DNA from: Ga0074139 sp964515195
GTDB lineage: Bacteria; Bdellovibrionota; Bdellovibrionia; Bdellovibrionales; Bdellovibrionaceae
DNA length: 64,000 nucleotides
Assembly (NCBI GenBank): GCA_964515195.1
Contig: CAZETK010000008.1
Coordinates: forward strand, 1-64,000
Reading direction: 5' to 3'
The translations under genes and the position numbers were made by a program. The notes beneath the pieces are model-generated. The model saw only the letters and a program-made list of their open reading frames with translations. It was not told the DNA's origin and did not search any database. Shown one piece after another: positions 34,769 through 43,394 of this stretch. How positions within the stretch are numbered: the stretch's first letter is position 1; every line of letters begins with the position of its first letter.

Positions 34769-35206
34769 TTAGTGCTTCCAGCCTTCATGGGAAAACAGCT
34801 TTTCATAGTCTAAGAGACTTTCGTGGATCTTTGCGTGGCCGCTATCGTATTTTCCCTTCTTGAAATCCGCAGTCCCTTGCAAGATTTTTCCTAAGACTGG
34901 ATGGATTGCAGCGTCAGCTTCAGGCTCTAATTTGCAAGTCTTAAAGATATCCTGAACGACACTTGCGACCTTGGTTCCATACTCTCGCACTTGCTTCTGG
35001 TCCTGACTTTTTCCTTGTAGCTCCGTCATCAGGTCTACAATTTTTTCCATCCTAACTTTCAAATCATCGGTTGGAATAAACTTTTTTGCTACAGTCTGAC
35101 CTTTTCTCGCAGGTGCTACCGGGTGATGCCCTGAGTGATGATCATGGTCTTGTGCGAAAGCCAATTGCATTGAGAATGTCAGTATGACGCTTAAAACTAC
35201 CTTCAC
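34769..35206 (-). CDS. His-rich periplasmic protein
   Basis: A 145-residue exported protein. The signal peptide ends around FAQ, then comes a His cluster DHDHHSGHH (about 20-28) suited to binding Ni, Cu, Zn or Co. The rest is an all-helical bundle with a single Cys (FKTCKLEP), His residues near the C-terminus (IHPVLGKIL, HAKIHESL, HEGWKH). GTG start with AGGAGG upstream; the start overlaps the marR stop. Likely metal-chelating (inference). Confidence 0.75.
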   Translation of the reverse strand: MKVVLSVILTFSMQLAFAQDHDHHSGHHPVAPARKGQTVAKKFIPTDDLKVRMEKIVDLMTELQGKSQDQKQVREYGTKVASVVQDIFKTCKLEPEADAAIHPVLGKILQGTADFKKGKYDSGHAKIHESLLDYEKLFSHEGWKH

Positions 35207-35652
35207 GATTCCTCCTGTTTTTTATTTGTTTTAAAACTTAAATCCGAACTTAAAAATTTAAAAATATTTTTGGGTATCTTATTCGCCAGATTACCGATGG
35301 CCTCTTCAAAGATTTTTATTCGTTCAAGGCTTAACTTGTCCATAAATTTTTTCCCGCTAATCGTCAGGGATAGATTTTTAGCGCGTCTATTATCTTGGTC
35401 TTCTTTTCGCTCAATTAAATTTTTTTTGACGATATCATCTATAAGCCGACTAGTTGCCGATATAGATAAATTTAGTTTGGATGCGATATCCTGAATATTA
35501 ATAGTTTTCTCTCGATCAATAATATGGAGAGCTGCCATTTGCGAAAAACTAAGTTGTTCCTTACTGACAACGACGGCCAATCGTTCAATAACTTTGCTAA
35601 AAAGCACCCGCGTGAACCGCTCAAAAGGTGAGTTAATTACATTTTTGGCCAC
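35203..35652 (-). CDS. MarR-family regulator
   Basis: A 149-residue winged-helix dimer-type regulator. The core LHIIDREKTINIQDIASKLNLSISATSRLIDDIVKKNLIERKEDQDNRRAKNLSLTISGKKF is the full MarR wHTH with the Asp/Arg-rich wing. It uses a GTG start. It leads a three-gene operon with a His-rich secreted protein and a membrane protein, and a palindrome lies 20 bp upstream of its start, so it probably represses itself. Confidence 0.9.
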   Translation of the reverse strand: MAKNVINSPFERFTRVLFSKVIERLAVVVSKEQLSFSQMAALHIIDREKTINIQDIASKLNLSISATSRLIDDIVKKNLIERKEDQDNRRAKNLSLTISGKKFMDKLSLERIKIFEEAIGNLANKIPKNIFKFLSSDLSFKTNKKQEES

Positions 35653-35671
35653 TTGGCTATTTTACACAATA

Positions 35672-35687
35672 GTTGCGTTTTTGCAAC
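35672..35687. promoter_or_regulatory. Palindromic operator candidate of the MarR operon
   Basis: GTTGC-GTTTTT-GCAAC, a 16-bp inverted repeat, lies 20-35 bp before the start of the marR gene. A further half-site GTTGCG lies at 35695-35700. MarR proteins bind such sites. Confidence 0.55.
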
Positions 35688-35787
35688 CATTGCTGTTGCG
35701 AAAATTTACGCGCTTCGGTAAGTGGTTCTGTTTCTTACAAACTCACTTCGGAACTGGAGATTATCTCTATAAGTCCCTTACAACCCT

Positions 35788-36093
35788 CTATCCAGACTGG
35801 TCCTTACCTTTTTGCGCGTGTTTCACGGCGGAAGATCGGCCTGCACCAATATCCGTATAAGCACCTGTAGGAATTCCTAGCACATCTTCTTTGGCCTTTT
35901 CGGCGGCTTTTCCGCTTTCATTGATGTATCCGGATTCTTTTGCATCTGAGACATTCATTTCCCCCACTTGTCCGCTTAGGTCTTTGTCATCCTCTGGGGC
36001 TTGTGGAATTGCTGTTAACTCCCGGTTAAAGGTTTCATCTGACAAACTTGAATCCTTATGCGGTTTGAAAATTCTTTCGGTTTCATTGCTCAT
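35788..36093 (-). CDS. Small hydrophilic disordered protein, unknown
   Basis: A 101-residue acidic/basic polar protein rich in Lys, Glu, Asp, Ser and Gly with no hydrophobic core (NETERIFKPHKDSSLSDETF ... SAVKHAQKGKDQSG). AAGGAGGAG is an excellent ribosome site, so it is likely expressed. The composition recalls stress-related, hydrophilin-type proteins. It is divergent from dps, with about 208 bp between the starts. Confidence 0.65.
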   Translation of the reverse strand: MSNETERIFKPHKDSSLSDETFNRELTAIPQAPEDDKDLSGQVGEMNVSDAKESGYINESGKAAEKAKEDVLGIPTGAYTDIGAGRSSAVKHAQKGKDQSG

Positions 36094-36301
36094 GAACTCC
36101 TCCTTGAGGCAATCTTTGAACTAGCAAAAGAGGGGCCGTTATTCCTAAAAAGGGGATAGTTCATTTTTTACATGAATACATCTAAATTGAATCATATTTT
36201 CGATGCTGCGATCATCTTGAAATTTGACAGCAACTCAATCGGAGAGTGGCTCCTTCCAAAATTTATTTTTATTCTAGTAGCCGCCATACTAAGGAGGCCG
36301 C

Positions 36302-36853
36302 ATGAATAAGACCAAAAATAGTTTGTCCGAGAAAGTCCGAAAAGATGTCTGTCAAGTGCTGAATCAGAATCTTGTAAACGTCATCGATCTAGAATATCAA
36401 GCGAAACAGGCCCATTGGAATATAAAAGGAATGCAATTTCGATCCCTTCATAAAATTTTTGATGACGTATCTTCCATAGCTCGAAAGTACGTCGACGAAT
36501 TCGCAGAACGATCGGTTCAATTGGGATCTGTCGTGAAAGGCACTATCCGTGTTGCCGCAGAACAATCAGATTTGGAAGAATATCCAACTGACCTCATCTC
36601 GGCCGAAAAGCACATTGAAACTATCGGAGATCGCATCGCTACAGTGGCCCGCTTCACTCGACAAGCGATCGACAAAAGCGAAAAGTTAGGCGATAAAGTC
36701 ACATCCGATATCTTTGTCGATGCAACCAAAGACCTGGATGAGTTAACCTGGATGCTGGAATCTTATCTGATGGACGTAACATCCGACATTCGCGAGAGTG
36801 TCGAAAAATCAAGGGGAAGATCTCAAGACATTTCTCGCCATGTCAGCCATTAA
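36302..36853 (+). CDS. dps: Dps-family ferritin-like DNA-protection protein
   Basis: A 183-residue Dps: oxidises and stores iron using H2O2 and protects DNA. The ferroxidase signature is visible in AKQAHWNIKGMQFRSLHKIFDDVSSIARKYVDEFAERSVQLG (His, Asp and Glu ligands). The C-terminus is longer and more basic/polar (EKSRGRSQDISRHVSH), perhaps for DNA binding. AAGGAGG precedes the ATG. It is isolated and faces the MarR-operon side. Confidence 0.93.
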   Translation: MNKTKNSLSEKVRKDVCQVLNQNLVNVIDLEYQAKQAHWNIKGMQFRSLHKIFDDVSSIARKYVDEFAERSVQLGSVVKGTIRVAAEQSDLEEYPTDLISAEKHIETIGDRIATVARFTRQAIDKSEKLGDKVTSDIFVDATKDLDELTWMLESYLMDVTSDIRESVEKSRGRSQDISRHVSH

Positions 36854-36869
36854 TCATATCGATTGAAGG

Positions 36870-37322
36870 TTACTTCTTAACTTCAATTCGAATTGACTTT
36901 GAAAACTCTTCGCCATAGGAACGGTGCACACCATCGGCCAACTGGAGAGTTAAAATATACTCACCAGGCGGGAGCTTGACTTCTGCTTCCGTCTGGCTTT
37001 TTCCAAAATGCAAGTGCGTTTCGTCAGTAGGAATCACTTCACCTTTAGGGACAAAATCACGATTGATTAAAATATGATGATGCCCTGTAGTCTTGTCTTC
37101 AGGATCTAATCCAGCGTCACGGAGCTTGAAGTTTTTAAGTCCCATTTTAACGGTGAACGGAGAAGTCACGACGTCTCCGTCTTTCAAATTTTCAAAAGTA
37201 ACTTCAACTTGCGGAGGCGTGGCTTGCTCTGACGGCTTCTTGGAGGAAAAACCAAAAGCCGGCCCGGCAAAGACCATAGAGACAAAAAATACACTTAGAC
37301 TTAACGCAAATTTATTGATCAT
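36870..37322 (-). CDS. DUF4399 periplasmic protein
   Basis: A 150-residue exported protein with a signal peptide (cleavage around AFG/FSS). The body is the DUF4399 beta-sandwich: FENLKDGDVVTSPFTVKMG, TTGHHHILIN and the conserved HLHFGKSQTEAEVKLPPGEYILTLQLADG. The clustered His residues (HHH, HLH) suggest metal binding. It is convergent with dps, only 16 bp between stops. Confidence 0.88.
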   Translation of the reverse strand: MINKFALSLSVFFVSMVFAGPAFGFSSKKPSEQATPPQVEVTFENLKDGDVVTSPFTVKMGLKNFKLRDAGLDPEDKTTGHHHILINRDFVPKGEVIPTDETHLHFGKSQTEAEVKLPPGEYILTLQLADGVHRSYGEEFSKSIRIEVKK

Positions 37323-37451
37323 ACTTAACTCCTGAGAAGGTTGAAAATTCAGACCTCAAGAGTAAACATGAGTCCCGTCTCAAACAAGACCCATTGAGTC
37401 GGGCATTCTCACTGTGCTGAATATTACAGATAACTTCTACACCCCTAAGTT

Positions 37452-39098
37452 TTAAGCTCCAGCATCGCTTAGTTGTTTTATGAATTCTTGTGGATCGACC
37501 GGTGTATATTGATTTTTAATATCGCCTCGATTGATCAAGACGGGACCACCGATCCGTCCTTCCTGAGCTTCAATTCCCAATACATAGGTTGAAGGAAGGA
37601 ACTCACACTCACTGTAGGTTTGTTCGTCTTCAACCAAGACTTGGCATACCACTGCTTGAATTGCTTTCTTTGAATTGGGGAGTTCAGAGGCAAAATTAGC
37701 GTTTTCGAAAACCATTAAAAAGAATTGACTCTGAAGAATAGGATAGACATCCAATGTGTCACGGCTGTTTTTATCCTGGATTCGGACACCTCGGTCTGGA
37801 ACTACGCTGTAGTATTCCTGTCTCTTTCTTTTTTCGCTGTCGACAAATTCGATTTTAACATCCACCTCAAGACCCTGCGGTGTGGCCCTAAATTTCCAAT
37901 CTAAAGATCCTGACTTTACGTTGGTAAAAAGACGTGCCGAATAGATGGAGTTATCTTTTTTCATCCGGTTTCCGAGACTGTTGATTAAACTTGGCAAAGT
38001 CTTTTTGATATTTTCTTGAAGTTGATACTTTACTCGCAGCTGGGGTGGAGCTGAGGACTTTCCTTCCTTTAATTCCTTTTCTTTCGTTTTGATATATTCA
38101 GCTGGATCAATATTATTGTCCTTCATGTACTGAACCTGTTCTTCTTGCGTCAGAGGGCGAGCCGCTTGGTAGCGCCCATCGACCCAGGCCATGATGACAG
38201 GTATATTGACTGTCCAACGCTCATTTTCAATTTTGTATACGTTTAAAAACAAAATACTGCATTTAGCATCAATGCAAAGTGCTACTAATTTATAATCCCC
38301 AGCTTCAAGGTTGGTTTGATTGGCCACTGAAAATTCAATATCTTTAAACTCGACAACTACATCTGATTTATGTGTCACTAGATAGGTCGCCTTCTTGTGA
38401 TCTCCCTCAAGCTTAATGTCTAAGGCTTCTCCGTCCATTCCTTGTGGGAGGCGAACCTTAAGTAAATTCTTCAACGTATCAGGCGAGAAATTCTGTTGCA
38501 TTCTGGCGGCGAAGTTAAACGATTGATCGAAAGTGAGTTTGATCAGACCATCATCTTGAGGTTCAGTTGAAGCACTCGAAGCGGATTTTGCGCCCTGGCC
38601 GTCTTCTTGACTTTGATTGGACCCGGTTGAGGCTCCACCCACCCCAGAAGATAAAGCCTGACTCTTGACCGGAGATGGCGCTTCAAGGGTTGCGCTACCG
38701 CTGCTTGAGCCACCTGTAATTTCAGAGCTGGTCACACTGTCGCTGACTGGTGGCACTGTAGGGACAGCTCCTGCACTTTGAGAGTTATCCGCATCAGTAC
38801 TATTCGATGAATTACCAGTTGATTCACTAAGCGCGGGGGTGGGCGCGGGGCCGACGCCTTCCTGGCCACTGTCATCAGATGTCTCGCTATTGTTATTATG
38901 AGGCACTCCGCTATCCTCTGCAGAGGCATCATTCTGAGCTGATGCAGAGCTTGGGTCCAGATTGTCCGTTGCACTCTGAGGGGTCTGCGCGGGTTGTTGC
39001 TGGCCTCCACGCGCCACCCGAGCATTATGACCGCGCTTCTTCGTGCAACCGGTCGACACAAATGCAATGACAACAGAAATAAGAAATATTTTGAGCAC
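37452..39098 (-). CDS. Large lipoprotein with low-complexity N-terminal region
   Basis: A 548-residue lipoprotein: GTG start with GGAGG, signal peptide and lipobox STGC with Cys18. Residues about 25-185 are Ser/Asn/Asp/Gln/Gly-rich and probably disordered, a stalk that may span the periplasm or project from the outer membrane. The C-terminal ~350 residues are a folded domain of beta-strands and helices (WTVNIPVIMAWVDGRYQA, GSLDWKFRATPQGLEVDVKIEFVDSEKRK) of no recognised family. Confidence 0.75.
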   Translation of the reverse strand: MLKIFLISVVIAFVSTGCTKKRGHNARVARGGQQQPAQTPQSATDNLDPSSASAQNDASAEDSGVPHNNNSETSDDSGQEGVGPAPTPALSESTGNSSNSTDADNSQSAGAVPTVPPVSDSVTSSEITGGSSSGSATLEAPSPVKSQALSSGVGGASTGSNQSQEDGQGAKSASSASTEPQDDGLIKLTFDQSFNFAARMQQNFSPDTLKNLLKVRLPQGMDGEALDIKLEGDHKKATYLVTHKSDVVVEFKDIEFSVANQTNLEAGDYKLVALCIDAKCSILFLNVYKIENERWTVNIPVIMAWVDGRYQAARPLTQEEQVQYMKDNNIDPAEYIKTKEKELKEGKSSAPPQLRVKYQLQENIKKTLPSLINSLGNRMKKDNSIYSARLFTNVKSGSLDWKFRATPQGLEVDVKIEFVDSEKRKRQEYYSVVPDRGVRIQDKNSRDTLDVYPILQSQFFLMVFENANFASELPNSKKAIQAVVCQVLVEDEQTYSECEFLPSTYVLGIEAQEGRIGGPVLINRGDIKNQYTPVDPQEFIKQLSDAGA

Positions 39099-39278
39099 AC
39101 TGACCTCCAGCCACTCAGGATGCAGGATCCACGCTCAGTCAAATTCAATAAGTTCCACCTGGTATCTATAAATTTAAAATCAGCGAATTTTGTGCACCAG
39201 GCGACTAAACTTTAAACACTTAGTGTATTTAAGACATCTTCATGTCCGCTGTGGAATGGAGCTTGCTAGTATTCCAAT

Positions 39279-39374
39279 ATGAGTCTTCTTTCATCCTCTA
39301 TTTTTAGAAAGCAGGCTGCTCAATGGGAATTTCCCCCCGCACCAGTCCCGAAATTCCCTGACTACAATCCTTAA
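39279..39374 (+). CDS. Possible 31-residue ORF upstream of the DUF2892 gene
   Basis: An ATG frame of 31 residues (Pro-rich C-terminal half) ends 13 bp before the next GTG start, and its stop falls at the edge of the AAGAAAGGGGG ribosome site. It has no ribosome site of its own. It may be a leader peptide or a chance frame. Confidence 0.2.
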   Translation: MSLLSSSIFRKQAAQWEFPPAPVPKFPDYNP

Positions 39375-39387
39375 GAAAGGGGGCCCT

Positions 39388-39843
39388 GTGGAACAACAAA
39401 CTCAATTCTTTCCTCCATCCAGTGAGCGGGTCAATCTGCATTCAAGGTTCGAAATCAATGAGCGCATTCATGAGGAAACTGTACGAAGACTCGAAAGCCT
39501 CGGCGAAGACAGCGTTGCGATCACTTCTCAACTCCAAAAACTAGATCGTGAGTGGGATATAGAGCGCGCAATTCAGTTAAATGCTTCGACTGTATTTTTA
39601 ATAGGATTGGGTTTAGGGGTCTTCTTTAATAGAAGATTTTTTGCACTTCCCGTTATCGCAGCAGGGTTTCTTATGCAGCACTCTCTTTTTGGGTGGTGTC
39701 CCCCGGTTCCCATTCTTAGGCGTTTAGGGTTTCGCACACCTCGCGAAATCGAAAATGAGCGATTTATACTAAAGCAACGTCGAGGAGATATACGGCACGT
39801 AGGAGAAAGCTCTGAAGAGCTTCTTAGAGCTCTAGCTCGTTAG
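39388..39843 (+). CDS. DUF2892-domain membrane protein
   Basis: A 151-residue protein starting at GTG with AAAGGGGG upstream. The first 60 residues are polar. Then comes a YgaP-type DUF2892 hairpin: TVFLIGLGLGVFF and FALPVIAAGFLMQHSLFGWCPPVPILRRLGFRT, with the conserved QHxLxGWCPP motif. The tail is basic/polar. Role unknown; such proteins often accompany rhodanese domains, absent here. Its end overlaps the kinase gene by 12 bp. Confidence 0.85.
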   Translation: MEQQTQFFPPSSERVNLHSRFEINERIHEETVRRLESLGEDSVAITSQLQKLDREWDIERAIQLNASTVFLIGLGLGVFFNRRFFALPVIAAGFLMQHSLFGWCPPVPILRRLGFRTPREIENERFILKQRRGDIRHVGESSEELLRALAR

Positions 39844-41208
39844 GTCTTGTGTCTTGACCCGACTAGCAATCGAAGGGCTTTCGCACCGACTCGGTGGCAA
39901 AATACTGTCTTCCATATTAAGTTCGTTGAAAAACTCCGTTATCGCAGGGCCCTGATGAGCCACTAAGATTTGAAAGGTACTGCCTGAACCCACTTCTGTA
40001 CGCACTAGCGTAACATCGCCCCCTAAACATCGCGCCAATTTTCGCGATAAGGATAAACCTAAACCAGTTCCACCGAAGCGACGGGCATGAGAGGAATCTC
40101 CCTGACTAAAAGGCTGAAACAGTCGCGAGACCTGTTGGGGCGTGAGGCCGATACCCGTATCTTCCACCGTCCAACAGAGTTGTTGGATTTGCTGATGGTA
40201 GGAAATTTTGATTCTTACCTGACCCTCCTTTGTGAACTTCAAAGCATTACCTACTACATTCAGTAAGATCTGCCGAAGCCGTGTCGGATCAGTATGAATT
40301 GTGAGGGGAATCTCTGAGTCTAGAAAGACCTTCAAGCCATTGTCATTGGCTTGAGCCTGCGGTGCCAAGGTCAAAATAAGCTCTTTGGTAAAGTCATGAA
40401 CATTACAAGATTGAATCTCGGGCTCGATTTGACCAAATTCCACCTTCGAAACATCCAGAACCTCGTTAACGACTTTCAAAAGATGATGACCGTTGTTTCG
40501 AATGCGCAAAGCCCAGTCACGGAGTTCCGGATCACCCTCCTCTAGATTACTTAACATAAGATCCGAAAATCCGATGATGGCAGTTAATGGAGTGCGGATT
40601 TCATGACTCATATTTGCCAAGAACAGCGACTTAGCTTGGTTCTCATTTTCAGCGTTTTCTTTAGCTTGTAAAAAAGTTTTCTGGGATGATTGCAAAGCAC
40701 GGAAGGATCTGGCGTTATCTAATGCGAAAGCAGCCCGAGTCCCGATTTCTTGGCAAACAACAGTATCTTCCGATGTAAATGGTTGCGTTTCTATCTGCCG
40801 CAACAATACAATGGCTCCGATTACCTCATGGCGAGCCCGGAGTGGAACACACATATACGAACCCACTCTCGACATATAAGGAGTCAATTCAGAGCGGAAT
40901 ATTTTTCTTTGATCTGAGGCATCGAGCTTTTTAACAAATTGGGTCGCGCCCGTCCGGACAACTTGATGAGGCCCCCATCCTTCTTCAAACTCGATAGGTT
41001 CTGCAAGCGTTGTCTTTTCAGAAAATATGCTGTGAACTAATTTTAACTTATGGTTGTCATCAATCCACCAGATCGAACAAGAGTGGGCCACATCAGGTAC
41101 TATCAATTTAGACAATCGCTTTAGGGTTTCTTCCCAACTCAGAGTTGAGCCAATTTCCAACCCCATTCGTGCAAATACCGTCAGGATTCGATCTGTGGAA
41201 AACGTCAT
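39832..41208 (-). CDS. Cytosolic GAF-domain sensor histidine kinase
   Basis: A 458-residue kinase without TM segments. A GAF domain (about 10-170) holds SELTPYMSRVGSYMCVPLRAR. A coiled linker follows, then HisKA with MSHEIRTPLTAIIGF (phosphoaccepting His202). The HATPase has N box VGNALKFT, G1 DTGIGL and G2 GGTGLGLSLS. The tail after HATPase is 50 residues, without a receiver domain. No response regulator is adjacent, so it is an orphan and must pair with a distant partner. Confidence 0.92.
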   Translation of the reverse strand: MTFSTDRILTVFARMGLEIGSTLSWEETLKRLSKLIVPDVAHSCSIWWIDDNHKLKLVHSIFSEKTTLAEPIEFEEGWGPHQVVRTGATQFVKKLDASDQRKIFRSELTPYMSRVGSYMCVPLRARHEVIGAIVLLRQIETQPFTSEDTVVCQEIGTRAAFALDNARSFRALQSSQKTFLQAKENAENENQAKSLFLANMSHEIRTPLTAIIGFSDLMLSNLEEGDPELRDWALRIRNNGHHLLKVVNEVLDVSKVEFGQIEPEIQSCNVHDFTKELILTLAPQAQANDNGLKVFLDSEIPLTIHTDPTRLRQILLNVVGNALKFTKEGQVRIKISYHQQIQQLCWTVEDTGIGLTPQQVSRLFQPFSQGDSSHARRFGGTGLGLSLSRKLARCLGGDVTLVRTEVGSGSTFQILVAHQGPAITEFFNELNMEDSILPPSRCESPSIASRVKTQDLTS

Positions 41209-41424
41209 CTTTGTTAATTCCGTAGGATGATTAATACTGGACCCGAAAGACTGTTATCTCTCAAATTTTCTAAATGTCCACAAGTGAAAAGACCATTCGT
41301 GTAGATGTTGGTGCATAAGTTGTGCTTAAAACAATTTCCTATCGACTCAGAATGGAAATCATTACATTTTTGCTGTTTTTGGATGAGTTTTGACAAATTC
41401 GACATTTCACGACATGATAGGTCT

Positions 41425-42081
41425 ATGAAGAACTGGGTTTTTGATCTTGATGGCACTTTAGTCGATACGATAGACCAATATTCCGAAAAGCTAAAACGGG
41501 TTTTTGCTTATTTCGAAATTCCCGTGACTGACGAAGTCCTCGCGAGAGCTCGAAATGCGTTTGATGCACGAAAATTTTTTTCCTACTATCTAGATGCGGC
41601 CGACATCGATCGTGCTTATCAATTGCTTCAAAAGTTTAGCTTGGAATTGGCACCAAAGGCCAAATTGTTCGAAGGCGTCTGGGACCTTTTGAATTTTCTG
41701 CAAAGCCAAAATGTTCAACTTAGTCTGTGGACTGGTCGGGATGAAACCTCTACCCGCAGGATCCTCCAAAATTGTGGGCTTGATCCCTTTTTCAATACTT
41801 GCGTTACAGGCACTTGTGTTGACAAAAAGAAGCCTGATCCAGAGGGTCTGCAAAAAGTTCTCGAGCTCACTCACGCCCATCATGCCGATACAATCATGGT
41901 GGGAGATCATCTTTTTGACATTCAAGGGGCAAAGGCTTTGGGCATCAAAGCCCTTAGCGTGAGCTGGCGAGAAGAACTAACTGCTGATAGCAACCATCCC
42001 TTGGTCGGCCTATCCGATGGACATTTTTATAATACTAGCGAACTCATCACTTGGGCGCGAACTGAGCTCACTGAGCAATAG
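41425..42081 (+). CDS. HAD-superfamily phosphatase (phosphoglycolate phosphatase-like)
   Basis: A 218-residue HAD hydrolase. Motif I is VFDLDGTLVDT, motif II LWTGRD, motif III KKPDPEG and motif IV MVGDHLFDIQGAKALGIKALSV. The alpha-helical cap between motifs I and II places it among Gph/PGMB-like subfamily IA enzymes. An upstream in-frame ATG is not followed by a sensible N-terminus, so the ATG at 41425 is chosen. Substrate unknown. Confidence 0.9.
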   Translation: MKNWVFDLDGTLVDTIDQYSEKLKRVFAYFEIPVTDEVLARARNAFDARKFFSYYLDAADIDRAYQLLQKFSLELAPKAKLFEGVWDLLNFLQSQNVQLSLWTGRDETSTRRILQNCGLDPFFNTCVTGTCVDKKKPDPEGLQKVLELTHAHHADTIMVGDHLFDIQGAKALGIKALSVSWREELTADSNHPLVGLSDGHFYNTSELITWARTELTEQ

Positions 42082-42538
42082 GCGCACATGCCACCCGAGA
42101 AGCCTTTCCGTTCGATGCGATCTTGTGCAGACTAATCGCCTTATTGGCAATGGACTGGTGCTTTTCGCCGACACTTAAGTCCTTTTTCACAAACTCTGAC
42201 GAAATATTACCGGATATAGTTGTAAACGATCCAATATCAATGGCGGAGTCGCGGGGTTTCAGCTTCTTTTTGAAGTCACAGTTTTCGACTACTTTTAAAA
42301 TATAACGGCCCTTTGAAAGTGACTCTGCGCTTATCACCACATTTAGACCTTCGGTTTTATCGGCTAATGTTACAGTTGCAACCTTCATATCTTTACTTTT
42401 AAGAGTCACATCCGCAACCTGAGGCTTGGCAGTCTGATCGGCCGGATCAGCGGGTGTTGGCAGCACTTGGTCAGAAGCTAGACCTATTGTGAAAAGGTTG
42501 AAGAAAAAGAATGTCGTCAGCCAAATTAATGTTCTCAT
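42068..42538 (-). CDS. Secreted protein, distant Cu/Zn-SOD-like fold
   Basis: A 156-residue exported protein with a signal peptide ending near LAS. A beta-sandwich pattern with two Cys (VENCDFKKK and VACAPI) is similar to SodC order: GRYILKVVENCDF for the metal-loop region and GKASRVACAPI for the C-terminal disulfide strand. The metal His residues of SodC (GFHIHE, HFNP) are not present, so an SOD activity is unlikely. AGGGGGG precedes the start. This is a fold suggestion only. Confidence 0.55.
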   Translation of the reverse strand: MRTLIWLTTFFFFNLFTIGLASDQVLPTPADPADQTAKPQVADVTLKSKDMKVATVTLADKTEGLNVVISAESLSKGRYILKVVENCDFKKKLKPRDSAIDIGSFTTISGNISSEFVKKDLSVGEKHQSIANKAISLHKIASNGKASRVACAPIAQ

Positions 42539-42812
42539 AAAATCCCCCCTAATGGACTTTTCCTTTTTTGGATCACATCAACATTTTTATGAAAAACGTA
42601 CTGAATTGAACTACAAACGATTGTTTTATATTACTACACTTGAGTCAGCCGGTCGATTTTTCGGGTCTAAATTCTCAATCTGAGAGTCTCTCTTGACATG
42701 GCTATTTTTTAAGCAGTTTTTCTAAAATTCTTTAAACTCAGAATTGATGAGAAGCCGGACTGGTCTTGACGATGAAAAGATAACTCCCGAAAATGGTTTA
42801 AGAGGTTTAATT

Positions 42813-43394
42813 ATGTTAAAAATGCGATTTCGCTTAGGAGTCGTTCTTTTTTTATCAGCGGGACTTATCAATTGCTCAACCACGAGAGATTCTCAAGCCC
42901 CTGCTCCCGCTTCATCGGATTGTCTGCGCTTCGGAGACGATCAACACTTTAATACAACCCGAATTAAGGCTTTTCAAGAACTGGTGTTACAGCAAATTCA
43001 AATTGCAAAGTCAGCTCCGCTTTCTCAGAAAAATTCGACTCTGCTCCCATCTCTAGAGGTTTTACGCCGTCGGGTGAATTATCCCTTTTTACAACCCAGT
43101 TTAATGCCCCATACAGTGACTCAAGTTCTATCGCGAGAGGCCGGTAATTTAATCTCAATCCTCGAGACTGAAGCTCCCGGCACACCCAACACCGTTAACA
43201 CAATCCATTTTCTAAACCAAAACTATCTCCCCAGCTTAGAAAACCGTGACCAATGGAACTGCACCTCAGCCGGTAGCACCTCCAACAATAGTGCCGAGCC
43301 TGGTAGCCCTTCTGGCGAGGGCGTGGATTCCAACAATACTTCAAGCGGTGAAACCCAATCTGGTAATAAAGACGAAGGCCCTACCTCTCCATGA
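42813..43394 (+). CDS. Lipoprotein, unknown
   Basis: The ATG with AAGAGG upstream gives a 193-residue protein with lipobox LINC (Cys21). The body is polar and helical, with a C-terminal low-complexity Ser/Gly/Asn/Glu tail (about 150-193). An upstream ATG is rejected as it gives a charged N-terminus before the signal. Its stop overlaps the glycosyltransferase ATG, so the two are translationally coupled. Confidence 0.7.
   Translation: MLKMRFRLGVVLFLSAGLINCSTTRDSQAPAPASSDCLRFGDDQHFNTTRIKAFQELVLQQIQIAKSAPLSQKNSTLLPSLEVLRRRVNYPFLQPSLMPHTVTQVLSREAGNLISILETEAPGTPNTVNTIHFLNQNYLPSLENRDQWNCTSAGSTSNNSAEPGSPSGEGVDSNNTSSGETQSGNKDEGPTSP

Noticed and set aside
42693..42728. TTGACA promoter before the lipoprotein gene at 42813
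   Set aside because: No -10 hexamer is found at 16-18 bp from TTGACA.
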